DNA of 64,000 nt. It comes from Rhodeus uyekii. Its lineage: Eukaryota; Chordata; Actinopteri; Cypriniformes; Acheilognathidae. The notes beneath the pieces are model-generated. The model was not told the DNA's origin. It saw nothing but the letters and a program-made list of their open reading frames with translations, and did not search any database. This document shows, one piece after another, positions 45,060 through 57,960 of this stretch. The first letter of the stretch is position 1. Every line of letters begins with the position of its first letter. The translations under genes and the position numbers were made by a program. The DNA lies in NCBI GenBank assembly GCA_037043235.1, contig JAWRVZ010000077.1:2012501-2076500 (forward strand), read 5' to 3'.

Positions 45060-46570
45060 AGGCTTTTTTTTCCAATATCAACTCTCATGAAATTTCATTT
45101 GGATTGTAAATGTACAGTAATTTACTGCCATAAATGTGTAATAGGCCCCTGAATCCACTGACATTGTGCTGGCTAATCAACTCATTTAAAAAATGAATGG
45201 AGATCTATTAAGAAAGAACTCAGTATTTAGCATGGTTAAAAACTGACTTTTTGGTGAAAAACAAAGGAACTTTTTTGGGGAGAATTTTTGGTGCTGTTCT
45301 CATTTCATATTTTAATCTAACACCCTAACCTTAGTTCTAAATTAATAACACCATTTCAAATCAGACTTTTTCAAAAATTTGATTTTGAAGACTTTAATTT
45401 TAATAGCATTCGCTATGTTTAAAAATTAAAAAAAGACTTTGGAAAAGGATTGTGCACTACAGTTTTTTTTAATTATTATTTCAAAAGACACATAATTAGA
45501 TATACATACATACACATATTCCAATCTGCATTTCTTTCATTTAGATTAAACTAACAAAAAAAAAGAAGTTAAGTTTAAAACAAAAAAGGGAAGAACGATA
45601 TAACTTCACTACACATTGATGAAAAACCACTATGCTAATATCCCAAGAGGCAATCCAGAGTAAAAACATGTAATCAAATTGAATTTCAATTTTGAGACCA
45701 AGTGGTGTGTAATGGAAAGATTGCTGGATGCAAATCACCTGCGCTTCTAGTCAGAAATCAAGTGGCGTGTGCATGCGTGAGTGTGTGTGAGAGTGAGGGT
45801 ATAATTCACCCCCTGGTAAGAGTAAATTCAGAACGGTGAGGGTGAATCAGTGTCAAGGCGAATGATTGAGCCCCTCTTCCTCAGATCCCGCCATCAACGT
45901 ACAAATGAACAGCTTGGAGGTGAGACAGCCGTGAGGAAGAGGCGCTATCACACCAGTCGTCATTATTCGTCTCCTCTAGTCCCTGAGAATACTGACAGCG
46001 AGGGTTCGGGAGGGGGTGGGTCGAGATGGCGTCCTGTTCGAGACTTATAATGGACTCCAGGACAGAGAGAGATGGAGTACTGACAGACTGAGGCAGTGTG
46101 ACAGGGCGCTGCTGTCTCTACTCCATCGCTCCTGTGTGGGGGACGGTGCTGGCAGGGCAGCGGTGTGTGATATGAAGTGGACGAGCATCCACACACTCGA
46201 ATGTGCTAAAAAAAACAATTTGGCTGAAGGCTCAACTATCACAGAAAAGGAGCCACTGTGTTTCTGCTTGTGTGGGGGTAAGAGTTGTAAGGTCATAGTA
46301 ATTAAGAAAAATCTGGCTTTACAGTTAGGATATCTCTGCACACCTTTAAGCCTACATTCTCTGTGCATTTCGTGCTCAAGTAATTTGGTCATTTGCGTTA
46401 TACAAAGCCCAATTTGTATGTCCACAGTCTGCACTGGGGCAAACATGTCTTTCCAAGCTCATGGCCAAAGAGTACAATATGAAAGGCGGAACAGAAGATG
46501 CAGAATGAAAGCTACCTATTCAGCTTGTATTCATTATTGAAATGTCTGGATTCTGCTGAACTCAGAAGCT
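45060..46570. other. Unique sequence; mixed-complexity block at 45740-46250
   Basis: AT-rich to 45700, then a GC-richer part with GGGAGGGGGTGGGTC near 46008. Opposite-strand frames of 174 and 133 codons overlap at 46016-46540. They contradict one another and no domain is visible, so neither is called. Confidence 0.25.
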
Positions 46571-46576
46571 AAGAGT

Positions 46577-46695
46577 TTAAAGTAGTTTGATAAATGAAAA
46601 TCGTAAGCATTTACTCACCCTCATATCGTTCCTAACCTTTCTTTTGTGGAACACGCAACAGAAAGTTTCAGATTTAGAATGACTTACCAAAAAAT
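46577..46695 (+). mobile_element. Half Angel-type element
   Basis: It starts at a TTAA (46577-46580), as TTAAAGTAGTTTGATAAATG. It continues with the Angel-like arm words ATTTACTCACCCTCATATCG, TTCCTAACC and TTTTGTGGAACAC, comparable to the left arm at 7670. The complementary arm is missing, so the element is broken after its first half. Confidence 0.6.
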
Positions 46696-48183
46696 GACAA
46701 ATAGAACAACAAGGTATCATAAAATCATCTAAAGTCTTAATAAAACTTTATGCAAGGTAAAAAGTCATTATTCGCTAAATGAACATTTTGAACAGATCTG
46801 CGGATTGGCTATAAAACACTCAAAAAAGCAATTAATTTACATCAAACCTGTCGTTACGTCTCTTCGTGCGCCATATTTGAATTTTTACAAAGACAATTGA
46901 AATTTGAATGGGAGATTTAAGGAGAATAACTTAAATGAGATACTTTTACGCATAAAAAGGGTACAACTTTAGAACATTCTGAATTTAACGTACATAAAAA
47001 GATATGAAGTTGAGGTGATGTAACACCTAAAAAGTTGTTTCTTCTTGTTTAGTATCTCACATCATGCTACACCAAAAACTCATCAACTGAACCACAGTTC
47101 ATGCGGATGAAATGAAGTTTCCAGCGCAGCGGACTCTCTGAACAATCCCAGCTGCTGCTCTGTGTCACTGAACTCTCAGGTAATTTTGAGGTGAGGTCAT
47201 TTTAACCTCTGAACACACACAGGCTACAGCTGAAGCCTCTGGAAAAGGAAGAGAGGATGATTCCAGTGCCAGTGAGGTACAGTATTCTCCTGACAGGAAT
47301 GAGACTGACATCATTCAGAAACAAAGAATGAGAACACCAAACACGGAAAACAATCGGAGTAATAAAAGTTACAAGTTTTTTAATAAAAGTTTTGCCTGTT
47401 TATATCAGGAATTGAGCGTTGTAAAGTATAATCTAGTCACTAGTGTATTAATGTATGTTGGTTTAGATGCATTACCATTTCATTGAAATAGAGGTTTTCT
47501 GTTGAATTAAGCGTTTGATATTGTGTTAAAAAACACAACTATTTGGAGTAATTGAATCTATAATGAGATTTATTTGATGAAAGAATCATCTGCATTTGAT
47601 TTTCCATATTGCATTATTGTCTCTTCATGCAGCTAGTGAGTTTACTCTAAATAATACAAGAAAAAGTTAATTATCTAAAAACAATTTCATACAACATATA
47701 AATAACTGCAATTATACTTTCAAAACTGTGTTTCAAATGTTCATCACCTCAGAATTAAATTGTGAATCTTTTCCTGTAAATGTAATAATGGCTGATTTAA
47801 AAACTGATGGAATAGACAAAAATCATTTTCTAATGAAAAAATGACAACAGGCTCCAGAAATAAACACTTTTCTCATACATTTACATGTTTCTTGCAGAAT
47901 CTGTAAGGTGTCAGAAAAAGGATAAACTTGTTTTGTTTTTTGTATAATAACGACCAGAAAATTAAATCATAATGGAAATTACCCACATTATCCTTTTTAG
48001 AAGCTGATCCTTTCTTCTTGATATTGTTCATCAGCTCAAGGATTATTTTTAGTCTATCATGAGAGCTGCATTCGACTCTCTCAATTGTTCTGAGTGGCAA
48101 AGATTGATGTCAACATCATTGAGTCACTGAGGAAAGAACTCAAATGTGCAGAGCATGCTGGGAAACAAGAGTATAGGGCCTAG
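46696..48183. other. Unique AT-rich sequence
   Basis: No gene or element recognised. The 47090-47300 stretch is moderately complex. Confidence 0.35.
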
Positions 48184-48242
48184 AGCAGGGGTGCCCGATA
48201 CATCAATCGCGAAGGTAGTGTGGGTAGATCGCATGGAATTAA
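48184..48242 (+). mobile_element. hAT-type terminal fragment (CAGGGGTGCCCGA)
   Basis: CAGGGGTGCCCGATACATCA followed by ATCGCGAAGGTAGTG and GTAGATCGC resembles the terminus of hAT elements related to ZBED-type transposons, in which such CAGGGGTGTCC starts are usual. Only the end is seen and no duplication was found. Confidence 0.45.
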
Positions 48243-48316
48243 CAAAGCAGACTTCAGCCCATTACGTCTTCACTATGAAAAGTGTCACTTGATTTACGTA
48301 CAGGGTTAGAAGATAT

Positions 48317-48730
48317 AAGCATTCAAAACTTACAGTCCCTAACTTACACCAGTAAGGATTTTGATGACGTCACTCTGCACTACAGCTATCAGATTTTCTG
48401 TCCAATCAAACGCTTTCTAGATTCTGAAGCCTCCCGCCTCTCGAAAATGATTCAGTGTAAATGTATTCAGTGCTTCCCATTGGGCCGAATTAAATCTGGT
48501 TTTATGTTAGTGTCACACAAATCGCTGAGCGAAGCTTCAGTCCAGTCAGCAAACATATCGGACCCATTTGACTTCTGCAGTTATTAAGAATCGCTAAATG
48601 CAATTTGACGTTTTAAAAAGGGGGAGGAACAATTCAATATGTCCGACCCTGTGTTCCTTTTTCAGTGGAAATAACGTCAATACATTGAATGATACTGTCT
48701 TTCGAGGCACTTCAGTAGGACTTTACAAAT
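48317..48730 (+). mobile_element. TTAA-type interspersed repeat, copy B
   Basis: Collinear with 12437-13030: AAGCATTCAAAACTTAC, CAGATTTTCTGTCCAATCAA, TTCTGAAGCC, TTTATGTTAGTGTCA, a GGGGGAGGA word and GAGGCACTTCAGTAGGACTTTA. It is shorter than copy A because the middle, including a TATAAG-containing part, is missing. An overlapping 101-codon frame is accidental. Confidence 0.6.
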
Positions 48731-48949
48731 CACGTAAGGCTTCTCTACTCAAGATAAACCAGCGACTTACCAAAAAACTACATTACAGACCAAGTGTTTG
48801 GAAAATTGTGTAAAACAGATTAATCAGGACAGTATTGTTTTTGTTCTGAACCCTCCACCCAAAAGTAACAAATGATCAAATATGTATTAAATCCAAATAT
48901 TTTAGAACAAAATAATGCATGAAGACACATAAACACCAACTTCAAATTA

Positions 48950-49480
48950 CTTGTGGAAGACACACCAAGAGACTCAAAGCGTCTTTAGAGCAGAGCGGCT
49001 GAAATACTTTAACTGTCTTCTCCTCAGTTTTTCACATGCCAGTCAAATCACCTCAGAGGCATGGGATGCGTTTGGAGCCTGTTTAAAAGGCCAGACACAT
49101 AACTATGGTTTACAACACTGTATGAGTAGGCAGAGAAAGAGAGAGAGAGAAAGAGACAAAAACACTGCCGATATTTTTGAAGCCGGCAGACGCTCCACAT
49201 GGGGATTGCGAGCGCTCATCATCTTGTTTAGAGTGCATTAGCAGGCAGCGCCTCAGTCTCCTTTGCTCTAGTTTTCTTGTTGTCGGGGTGGAGTGTCCTG
49301 AGGCGATAACAGGAGCTATCCCTCCCTCTCTTTTCATTCGCCAATACGCAGGGGCCTAATTTTCCATCAGCAAAGCATGAAATCAGCAGAGAATGCCACA
49401 CAACAAGAGTCGCTACCGCTTCACCATGTGAATTTTGGCCTGTAAATAAAGTTGAACTCCTGGGTGGAAGTAAAGTGGTC
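48950..49480. promoter_or_regulatory. Candidate CNE-type block
   Basis: Balanced DNA with GAAGCCGGCAGACGCTCC, CATTAGCAGGCAGCG and GGGGCCTAATTTTCC words, and a short GA tract at 49133-49152. Frames on both strands (75-96 codons) overlap and are not supported. Confidence 0.25.
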
Positions 49481-50560
49481 GCGTCTGCACACTTGGTTCA
49501 AACAACATCATAACAGACACTATTGTTAAAAAAAGCCTTGAACTTATCAATCATACTGCGGTTAGGGATATGAACAAACGACTGTAATACTTTACTGTGA
49601 TCGTACTTACAGTTCTCACATGGCAGATAATAAACTTGATGATAAAAAGCTATATCTAGGGGCCAGAATATTACAAATAGTTGAATGCGAGCTCCACTAG
49701 AACTACCTATTAAAATCTCCAAATGCACAACAACACCTGGAAACCAATCTAAAATTGTATAGACTAAATAACTGAAAATGTACAAAAAGTTTTGCAGTCA
49801 GTAAGTGTTTTAAATCAATCATTTAAGTCACATACGCTTACAAAGACTGGTTTTATTTATTTAAAAAAACTATAAAAACTGTTATATTGTGAACTATTAT
49901 TACAGTTTAAAATAACATTGGTTTTTACATTTTAAAATTCAAATTATTCCTGAATTTTCAACAGTCATTATTCCAGTTTTCAGTGTCACATATATTTAAT
50001 TGATTTGTTCTTCCATTCTCATTCTGATAAGATTATTTGGTGCTAATGAAACGTGCATTATCATCATCCATGCTGAAAACAGTTTAATATTTTATGGAAA
50101 ACAAGGACAGAATTGATTTTAAAATAAAAAATAAAAATATTTTACATAGACAAACATTTACCCATAGAGGAGTGTGAGGAATGTTTAAGTTTTGAAGTTG
50201 CTCCGAAAGTGAAAACTCAGAACAGAACTTTTAGAGAACAAATACATCTCTTTTCTTTTCATTTGAACTCACAGACGTGGTACTTGTGCCACTTTGCACT
50301 CCAGCATCTCAGACTCCAATCACAACTTTCTCTCGTCACACAAAACAACTTCCTTCATCAGAGGACAGTTATTCCAACAAACACGCACCCTAAGAGAGCT
50401 AGAACACAAGAGCTATTTCTCTGTGCCGATCGACAAAAAACATGCAAAATAGATGACAAGAACACAAAAAAAGGGCACATAAACCAGAGCGCAGTTACGA
50501 TGGTTTTCCCTCTCAATAATGAATCGCCATCAGAGTAGCATCAACATGCAGAGACGAGGA
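49481..50560. other. Unique AT-rich sequence
   Basis: No element recognised. A 109-codon plus frame at 50209-50538 is Thr/Gln/His-rich, without domain or splice context. Confidence 0.3.
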
Positions 50561-51210
50561 AAATAAGCTTGGCTCTCTAAGAGAACAAAACTTCTATATT
50601 TAATCTGTTGAGAGCGCCTTGTGTGCAAAGTACAAAAAAACAAAATGGATCACAAGTTCTGTGGCATGCAAATTGCATCCCGGATACACTCTGAGCTTAG
50701 CTGGCCTTGTCTTTGTGATTGACAGGATATTTTTTTTAAATGTGCAGATTATAAATATTTATAATTGGGTTGATATCAGCGCAGCTGAGTTGCCAACTGC
50801 ATCTATTGAACTAAGGGAGGCAAGGAGACAGCGCTGTAAATCTTAGAGCACAATATGGCATGCAGATGGCATGGCACGCTGATAAATAAGCCTAGCTTTT
50901 GAGCGCTGCCACTTTTTTCCGCGAGTTAATGAGTGGAGCTATTTCAGTTTGGAGCTGTCAGAGCTGACGTGCGGTGCGGTCCTCTGCGGACTGCGCACGG
51001 CTCCTTGGGTTCAGGGTGAAGTCAACAGGAGCTCTCCGGTTCTCGTGTAATGGGAGGTGACATTGAAACGAATACAGGAGATGGCAGGGAAACATTTGGA
51101 ACCAAGCGCAAAAGAACCCGATCCAGAACCTAAGAACGTCACTCAAAAGCATCTGAGAGCAAAGGAAGCGGCACTATGTCCGTTTCTGCACAGCTGTCGT
51201 GCACATTTTA
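50561..51210. promoter_or_regulatory. Candidate CNE-type block with near-palindromic octamer
   Basis: Contains ATGCAAATTGCAT (50666-50678), a POU octamer with an overlapping inverted half. It also has TTATAAATATTTATAATTGG (50750), GATATCAGCGCAGCTG and GCGAGTTAATGAGTGG. The right part (50950-51130) is GC-balanced. Antisense frames here are not supported. Confidence 0.3.
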
Positions 51211-51226
51211 CCCCAGACTGTATATA

Positions 51227-51264
51227 TCAGGCAATACACATATATATATATATATATTGCCTGA
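51227..51264. other. Perfect 10-bp stem with (TA)n loop
   Basis: TCAGGCAATA (51227-51236) and its exact complement TATTGCCTGA (51255-51264) are separated by 18 bases, CACA then alternating TA, which itself can pair. In DNA this is a cruciform-prone site. As RNA it is too short for a typical microRNA precursor, although surrounding TATA could extend it slightly. Confidence 0.75.
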
Positions 51265-51399
51265 CAGGGGCGACTCCCTCGTTTTTCCTGCCGTACACCC
51301 TCGACAGAGCCATCCAACATCAACATCCCCTCTTCAAAAAGGAGCTCCAAGCCTCCTCTGCTCCTCAGAGTATTGCGGCGGAGTAAATCTCCACACACT

Positions 51400-52680
51400 G
51401 GGCACTATTCTTCTAGAAAGGGCTTCAGGGTGAGGAATTTGGACACAGCCACAATGGCTTCATTATTCTTCTGTTGCTTAGCCCGCTGAGAGTCTAAAAC
51501 GACTCTCTCTGGACTGCTGTCAGCCTTCCCCGTCTGCCTCGACAGACACAGAGAGAAAGAAGGGAGGGAAAGAGAGCAAGTAGACTGATATGACGCCATG
51601 TCCGAGACGCAAACATTTTGCCTCTCTGCAGAGGGCTAGCGTTTGACAACTAGGTCACCTAAAGGTTTGCTGGAATATCTCTGCTTAGTGTTTTCCATTA
51701 ATAATACCACAGAATATTAAAGCTTAGACTCAAAACTACAGCATGAACCATCTTGGAGTTTTTTGATGCTATGGGAATTGCTTCGGTTGAGAAGCTGCGG
51801 TTGTGATTTCAGCGATACGGTCATGTGTGGCCTCGGCGGTCGTATTGAACTCAAATCTACTGAAGCTCGGCGAATCTGAAATAGCCGCCCGTCTTTGATT
51901 GCTTTGTGGCGTGTGGGCTCATATCTCAGCGTATCATGAGCTCCTTCAGCCTAGGATCAAACGTGAAACACAGGCTACACCACAAACTGAGTCCTGCATA
52001 AACTTGTCTGCATTGAGGGTAGGCCTGCACACCTTCTCCTGTGCAGTATTAAAAAGAAAAAACAATAGGCACAACTTTGGGCCCATTGCTGCCAACTTTG
52101 ACAATAAGCCAGAGACATTAGCGCACAAGTTGCAACCAACTGTAAATCTGTGCCAGCAAATTGCAAACAAACAAAACTAAATCACGTTTTTCCCCTCGTC
52201 CTCTCATTCTATGCTATATTAAGTCCCACGGGGTGTTTGAATTTAAAGCAAGCATGAAATCCAAACCCTTCAAGGAGATTAAATTCAGAATCAAGCAGCC
52301 CATGTAAATGCTGTGACAACAGGGGGCTCTGTGCAATTAGTATGCTGGCTACTGCTAGTGCAATTAGACAAACCAGACAGCAAGAGCTGGGGGCCGGGGA
52401 CATCGAGGAAGGCCCGTATTTCCATTTTATTCAAGAAGACACAAGGGTGAATAAAAGTACCTGTCTTAACTTCATACACCGTAGATTTGTGAATTTTTTT
52501 CTTGGTTTATTTTCAGTTGCTATAGGGACATTTGTCAGTAAACAAGCCCAGAGCCGAGAGACTGAGAAAGACCCAGTTAGAGGAATCTCTCAGGTGGATC
52601 CATCAAAGTGGCAAGCTGTTGCACGATGAACACAATGGAAAGACCACCTAGAGGAATAAAGCGCTCTTATTTGAGGTTAC
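51400..52680. other. Unique sequence with weak CNE character
   Basis: Balanced stretches at 51430-51620 and 52200-52440, the latter with GAGATTAAATTCAG and GCAATTAGACAAACC. ACAACAGGGGGCTCTG near 52316 is a poor CTCF-like word. Several frames of 60-95 codons on both strands overlap and are not called. Confidence 0.25.
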
Positions 52681-53480
52681 ATTACATAAATAAGCATGAC
52701 AAGAGCGTCCCACTGGAAATGCATGCAAACAGTTTAGATCTAAGCAAGAGGTGAAAGGAACATCTGTAAACAAAACCTGAATTCAATGGGATACAGAACG
52801 GAAAAAGAAAATCATTTAAAGTACTTGAAATGCAGTCATAAGCCCCTTTCACACAGCAAGATAAAATCACTGTAAAAAATACCAGAAAGACTTTACGGGT
52901 AAATACGTTTCCAAAAATGTTCAAAAGTGACAGTAAAGACATTTATAATGTTACTAAAATTGTCCATTTCAAATATTCTTTTGAAGTTTCTATTCTTCAA
53001 AGATCCTGAAAACAATGTATCAGTTGGGTCAGGTTTCCAACATTGATAATAACAATAGTAATAATTTCTTAAGCACCAAATCAGCATATTTCTGAAGAAT
53101 CAAATCACCGGTTGCTGAAAATGTAGCTTTGCTATCTGTCACAGGGAGACTGTGACTGTAACTATTTTTATAAAGAGACTCTTACAGGTATGGGACTTAA
53201 CTCTTATAAACCTGGTCATTATTAAGTGCCACCATTTTGAAGGGCTTAATTCCCGCCAATAGAAGGCACAATTAATTTGTTCTCAGGAATGAGGGGGACC
53301 TTCTTGGTAACCTGTTTGATTCTTATTTAAAACGGTTAAATGTTAATTATTGTATTATTGTTTGTTTTTCGTTTCAAATGTTTAGCTGTTTTGCATTATG
53401 ACGATGACTTGTATATTGATTATTGGGTGAATGCCTGTCTTGAGTTTTATTTTTGTTTTTTGTTACCTTGTTCTAAATGG
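52681..53480. other. Unique AT-rich sequence
   Basis: Nothing recognised. TTTCACACAGCAAGATAAAA near 52847 and a set of short A/T words only. Confidence 0.35.
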
Positions 53481-53484
53481 TTTA

Positions 53485-53690
53485 ATCCAAGGGGGAGGGG
53501 CTTGGCCTTTTTAAGATGGCCTCTCAGAGCTGTGAGAAAAAGGGTGAGCGTTACTTTTAGTTTGGGTCAATTTATTGGCATTGCCGAACGTTTGGCCGAA
53601 CTGGCGGTTGAGGAGATCCCCCCCCCCCCTCCCAAGCGCTTTGAGCTCTGGAAAAGCGCTATATAAATGTAACTGATTATTATTATTGTT
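53485..53690 (+). mobile_element. Retroposon 3' fragment with AAAGCGCTATATAAATGTAA-type tail
   Basis: AAGCGCTTTGAGCTCTGG followed by AAAAGCGCTATATAAATGTA and an ATTATTATTATT run is a 3' tail that I recall from fish CR1/Rex-like LINEs and a 5S-derived SINE that shares it. A C-run (53618-53629) precedes it. Upstream, GGGGAGGGGCTTGGCC and AAGATGGCCTCTCAG may be part of the same insertion, but the 5' boundary is unclear. Confidence 0.5.
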
Positions 53691-54635
53691 TGTTTGCGTA
53701 TTCCTTTTGTTTGGAACAGTGCAATTGTCAGTCATTTTTGATGCTCTCTGTAGATCTTGTTTTTACGTTGCCACTTTTTTGGACTAAACACTAATTTTTG
53801 ATTGTGAGATCACGTCGCTTCATTTTTATGCCTCCATCCGCGGGTACATTCGGAGAAAGGGGTGCTGCTGTGGACCAAAACCAATCTGAGGCCCCTTGTC
53901 ACACCATCACATATATAAAGTAATGGTCACAATATATTAATATATTTTTTTATTTTTTAAATGCAGTCTTGATGCAGCATAAGAAAACTTTTGAAAGGAC
54001 CTGGAAAATGCCAAAAAGGTTTGGTGTGACATAAGGGTCAGTGCCACTTTAAAAACATACAATTGTGTGGACATTCACATCTGGAATGGAGAACAAGACC
54101 TTTTTTTCCTCTCTGGGTTGTCGGTTGCTTGATCCCTGATAGGTCAAAACTCTTGGCTCCGTTTTGTTATCACATTCACGCATCTTGCCAGTGTGTTTAC
54201 ATGTCATATTGATGTGGACAGCTGCCACCAGCGATAGTTCCAGTGCGATGTGCCAAACCCAGACTGCTGATTTTGGAGAGCTCTGTGATCTCCCATTGGG
54301 TTGAGTGTCTTTAGCCCAAGGGCTTAAACTCATCTCACACTCCCAAAGCCCAACTCTGGACACATGACTACCTGTCAGGGGAGAGGCAATTGGGCTGCTC
54401 GACTGCAGCTGGGGTCCAGTGCACACACACACACACACAGTCATTTAATGGAGCATGCCAAGGTGATGGCAGACTTCTCCTGCATGTCTAACCCTTGCTG
54501 CTCATTTTTCCCCTCAGTCAGTCTGGTGGGTCTTATTTGACATCTATTATAATGTGGTATAGACTCCATAGTACTCACAGCATAGCGAGACTGGAGATTC
54601 AAGCACTGTGGTGAATGTTATGCTTCACTCACATA
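53691..54635. other. Unique sequence, weak CNE character at 54090-54450
   Basis: AT-rich to 54040, then balanced DNA ending in a (CA)n tract at 54421-54440. The 131-codon minus frame over it begins inside the CA tract and is not supported. Confidence 0.27.
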
Positions 54636-54692
54636 GACTTTAGTCAGAGCAGATGCCATATTCAATTTGACAAATGAAAATGAGGCTTTAGG
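54636..54692 (+). repeat. Short interspersed repeat, copy B of the family at 15688
   Basis: TTTAGTCAGAGCAGATGCCA followed by TTTGACAAATGAAAATGAGG matches 15688-15740 over about 45 bases with few changes. Confidence 0.55.
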
Positions 54693-57040
54693 ATAAAGGT
54701 ACAGCCTGTTCAGTATGAAACTGAAAACCACACATTTCCAGTGGTCATAAACTCTGGAAAATAGGTTGTGAGAATTAAACAGAATTCAAGACCTTAAGGC
54801 AGTGTGACATAATGAACAGACCATACGTCTGTCCATCACATCCTCATTTTCATTTAGAATTTGATATGACATCTACTGGAGCGAAAAAGTATTTAACATA
54901 TAATTTGATCCAGATAAACAATGACAAATTTAGAGAAACTAAAATAAGAGTTTTGATTTGTCTAATATGTTATTAGTTGCTTAATAATAATTACTACCAT
55001 TCACTTTACTATTATTTCAAACATGGACGATAGGAATAGTGTGTAAATGTGGTAGTGAAAAAGAGTCACTAAATTCAAATATTCAGTTCAAGCCCATTAC
55101 TCATCCACAGTTCCTCTTCAAACAGCCGTTGCAGGGCAAAAAAGATTTTATGTCTGAGACACACAGAAAGAGGATGAGCACAGGTTTTCCTTCCTGTTGC
55201 ATGTGGTTCTCTCTTCCCCTTTAGGAGCACATGGACGGCAGAAGAGAAAACGTCTGCTGATTGAAGTAACCACAAAACAACATCTGTGCAGCAAACTGCA
55301 CTAACCTATAGGCATCTATTTTAAACTTTGGTACAATAGACATCTAATTAGCAACCATGCTTTAGTAACGTAGCATATAATACTTTTGATTTTATGGTAA
55401 TACCGTCATACTTTTTTAGCCAGGGATGGCTAAAAATCCTAAAAATCAAAGCCTTTGATTCTTCAGAAATATGCTGACTTACATAGCATATGTAATAGCA
55501 TACCGTACATTAAACTACAATAATGTCTCTAAAAGAACAGAGCTATTTTCGGTTCAAAGCAGATAACAGATGCTCAATGACTCATTTGGCTCATAATCAT
55601 GTTTTTCTTAGCAGTTATTTTGGTTACGCCAAATGCACGGATCACAATAAGAAAAATACAAGGTGAAGAGTCACTGACAAGACATGCTTCTGATCCCTGA
55701 TCATATAGAGATAAGAAAAGACCTTTAATGCAGCATGTGTTCTGAAGAGCTGTTGCTCTCATGTGGTGGATTGACAGACATGGGACTTCAATTATGCATA
55801 ATAATAATAATAATGCTTCATTGAAGAACAAGTGACGTTAAAGACTTGTTTACAGTGACTTGAATCATTCAACAGCAGCACAGATGAGAGCCGGTGCTGC
55901 TGAAAACACATTGCAATCTAGAAGTATTTCACAATAATAGTTGACAATGAAACATATTTTGAAACTTTTACACAGATTTGTTAGAAAAATATTCAGTTTA
56001 AATAAATGATATAAAATATATGCTATATTTCACACTATAACATTAAATATAAATAAAAATGCTACAATGACATACACGGAAAAGTTCCATGCCTAAATGT
56101 GAAAATAAATCAATTAACATTTTTAAAACTAAATAGGTTTCAAATATGTAGATAAAAATAAATATCAATATCTATATGCATCATATAGACATGAATACAT
56201 AACATACGTAACAGTATTAAGGATATGTAAGCTTTTGAATGGGTCATTTTGATAGATCTATTATTTATCTAATAATTGTTATTTGAAATTGATTATTCAG
56301 GACAGTTCTAAATAATAAAAAAATAACATGCATTTTTGCAAACCATGCAAATTCTGCAAGGTGTATATTCTTTCTTTTGCAGCCCGGACATCTAAAATAA
56401 TCATTATATTTAGTTCTATGTTACTAAACAAATGATATTTCATTGACATGATATTGCATTATAATAAAATATTACCATTCTTCTCGACTGCACATTTTTA
56501 AGTTTCAAAAGAGCTAGATAACAGATCTAGTGAAGAAAAAAACAACAACAGATGAATGAAGACAGAGAGAGAGAGAGACAAAGGTAGAGATGGAGCTTGT
56601 GCCACGAAACTCTCATGTGGGCACATAAACATTAAGGCCATGGAATGGAAAAGAGCATATTTGAGTGTAAAATGATGATCAAATTAAAGCTCTGTGGGCT
56701 CACTCTGCTGCCCGTTATGACTTTAAAACACGGACTTCCACATTTTACAGAGGGGTTTTCTACTCAAGGTTTGGCTGCACAGAGTGGTCTTTGGACAAAA
56801 GCCCCTCGCTGGCACAGACAGCCACTCGGCACAGACCAGGATGTTTCAATTACAGTCCACGTGAGCGAGGGAATTCAGTACCACTGCCAAGAATGACAGA
56901 ACAGATGCAAAAGTGAAGAACACGGCAAACTGCAAAACTGGTAGACATATTGCTCGAAAGCAAGCTATTTTCATCTGCAATATCACTGAACGCAGTGAAA
57001 CAAAAGGTTTCACTAACAAAGCTTTCCATAGAGACTTGAC
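54693..57040. other. Unique AT-rich sequence
   Basis: No gene or element recognised over about 2.3 kb. A short (ATA)n run lies at 55798-55814 and a GA tract at about 56563-56578. The 56690-56890 part is more complex, with a spurious 83-codon frame. Confidence 0.35.
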
Positions 57041-57049
57041 ACTGGTGTT

Positions 57050-57560
57050 AGTATCTATTTACATACCGAGAATGCGCTTGCAGCGATTTGCATAATGTTT
57101 TTCTGTAGCCGCGTGCTCTGGGGAGCTGCATTGTAACATATTGGTGCTTAATGAACTCTGAAAAAATTGATTTTCCACAGAGTAAATTAAGAAATGCATT
57201 ATAGCTGTTAAAGCAATCTTGGGGGAAATCTGAGACTTCCACAGCAAAAGTATGCTTAGAAAGTAATAAATTACACGTTACACTTATTTGCTTTAATTCA
57301 TGCTAATTTCACCCAATTAATGTATCACAGAAGCTTTGTGCGCTGTCACAAGAGATTTAATTATTTATCCAGGGATTTTGTTTTTCTGCTGGTATGTTTG
57401 GTGCACGTGTGTGATAGTGTCTACCTCCTGGCACGCATATTCGTTGGAGTGTTTATGCTAATAAATGTCTGATGTATTTGCACTGCCGTCTTAATGACTG
57501 TGTGTGTTTACTTTATACCCTGATACTCTCTTATATTTATTGCGGCTAATGAGCGTGGCT
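57050..57560. promoter_or_regulatory. Candidate CNE-type island
   Basis: Contains GCAGCGATTTGCATAATG (reverse octamer), TTTAATTCATGCTAATTTC, CACCCAATTAATGTATC and GAGATTTAATTATTTATCC within 300 bases, the same mix of homeodomain and POU words as at 5985-6400 and 27640-28260. Confidence 0.3.
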
Positions 57561-57960
57561 GTGTTCCAAATCACACCGACAGTATGTACTTCTCTTCTGA
57601 ATGTGTCGCAAGACAATGCACCATTAGTGACACATAACACCACGCAATAAACACCCTCGCCACATTCTGTTTGAATTCAAGCATTAAAATCTAGTCATTT
57701 AACTCATAATTCAACAATAAAGCAGCTTTCCCTCTTTTTTTATTATTTTAGACAAACAGGACAATCAACAAGAGAATAAAAAAAGATTTAATCTATCAGG
57801 TACCAGGCTCATCTGAAAGAGTCAGTTATGCTACAAACTCAGCTTTTATAGCACAAAGAATTGTGGGTAAAATAAGACAAAATGAAAATGAATATATAGA
57901 AAAATGTATGAATCTGGTTACCTTTGACATACTATGCTTTGCATAATGCAAAATCAAGTT

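Noticed and set aside
46016..46540. 174-codon plus frame and 133-codon minus frame over the same bases
   Set aside because: Mutually exclusive antisense frames in balanced DNA; neither has a domain, splice or start context.
51227..51264. MicroRNA precursor
   Set aside because: The stem is only 10 bp and the loop is TA microsatellite; no 22-nt duplex arm could be defined, and no known microRNA seed was recognised in the window.
53340..53666. 108-codon plus-strand frame
   Set aside because: Runs through T-rich DNA, a C-run and a retroposon tail; no domain.
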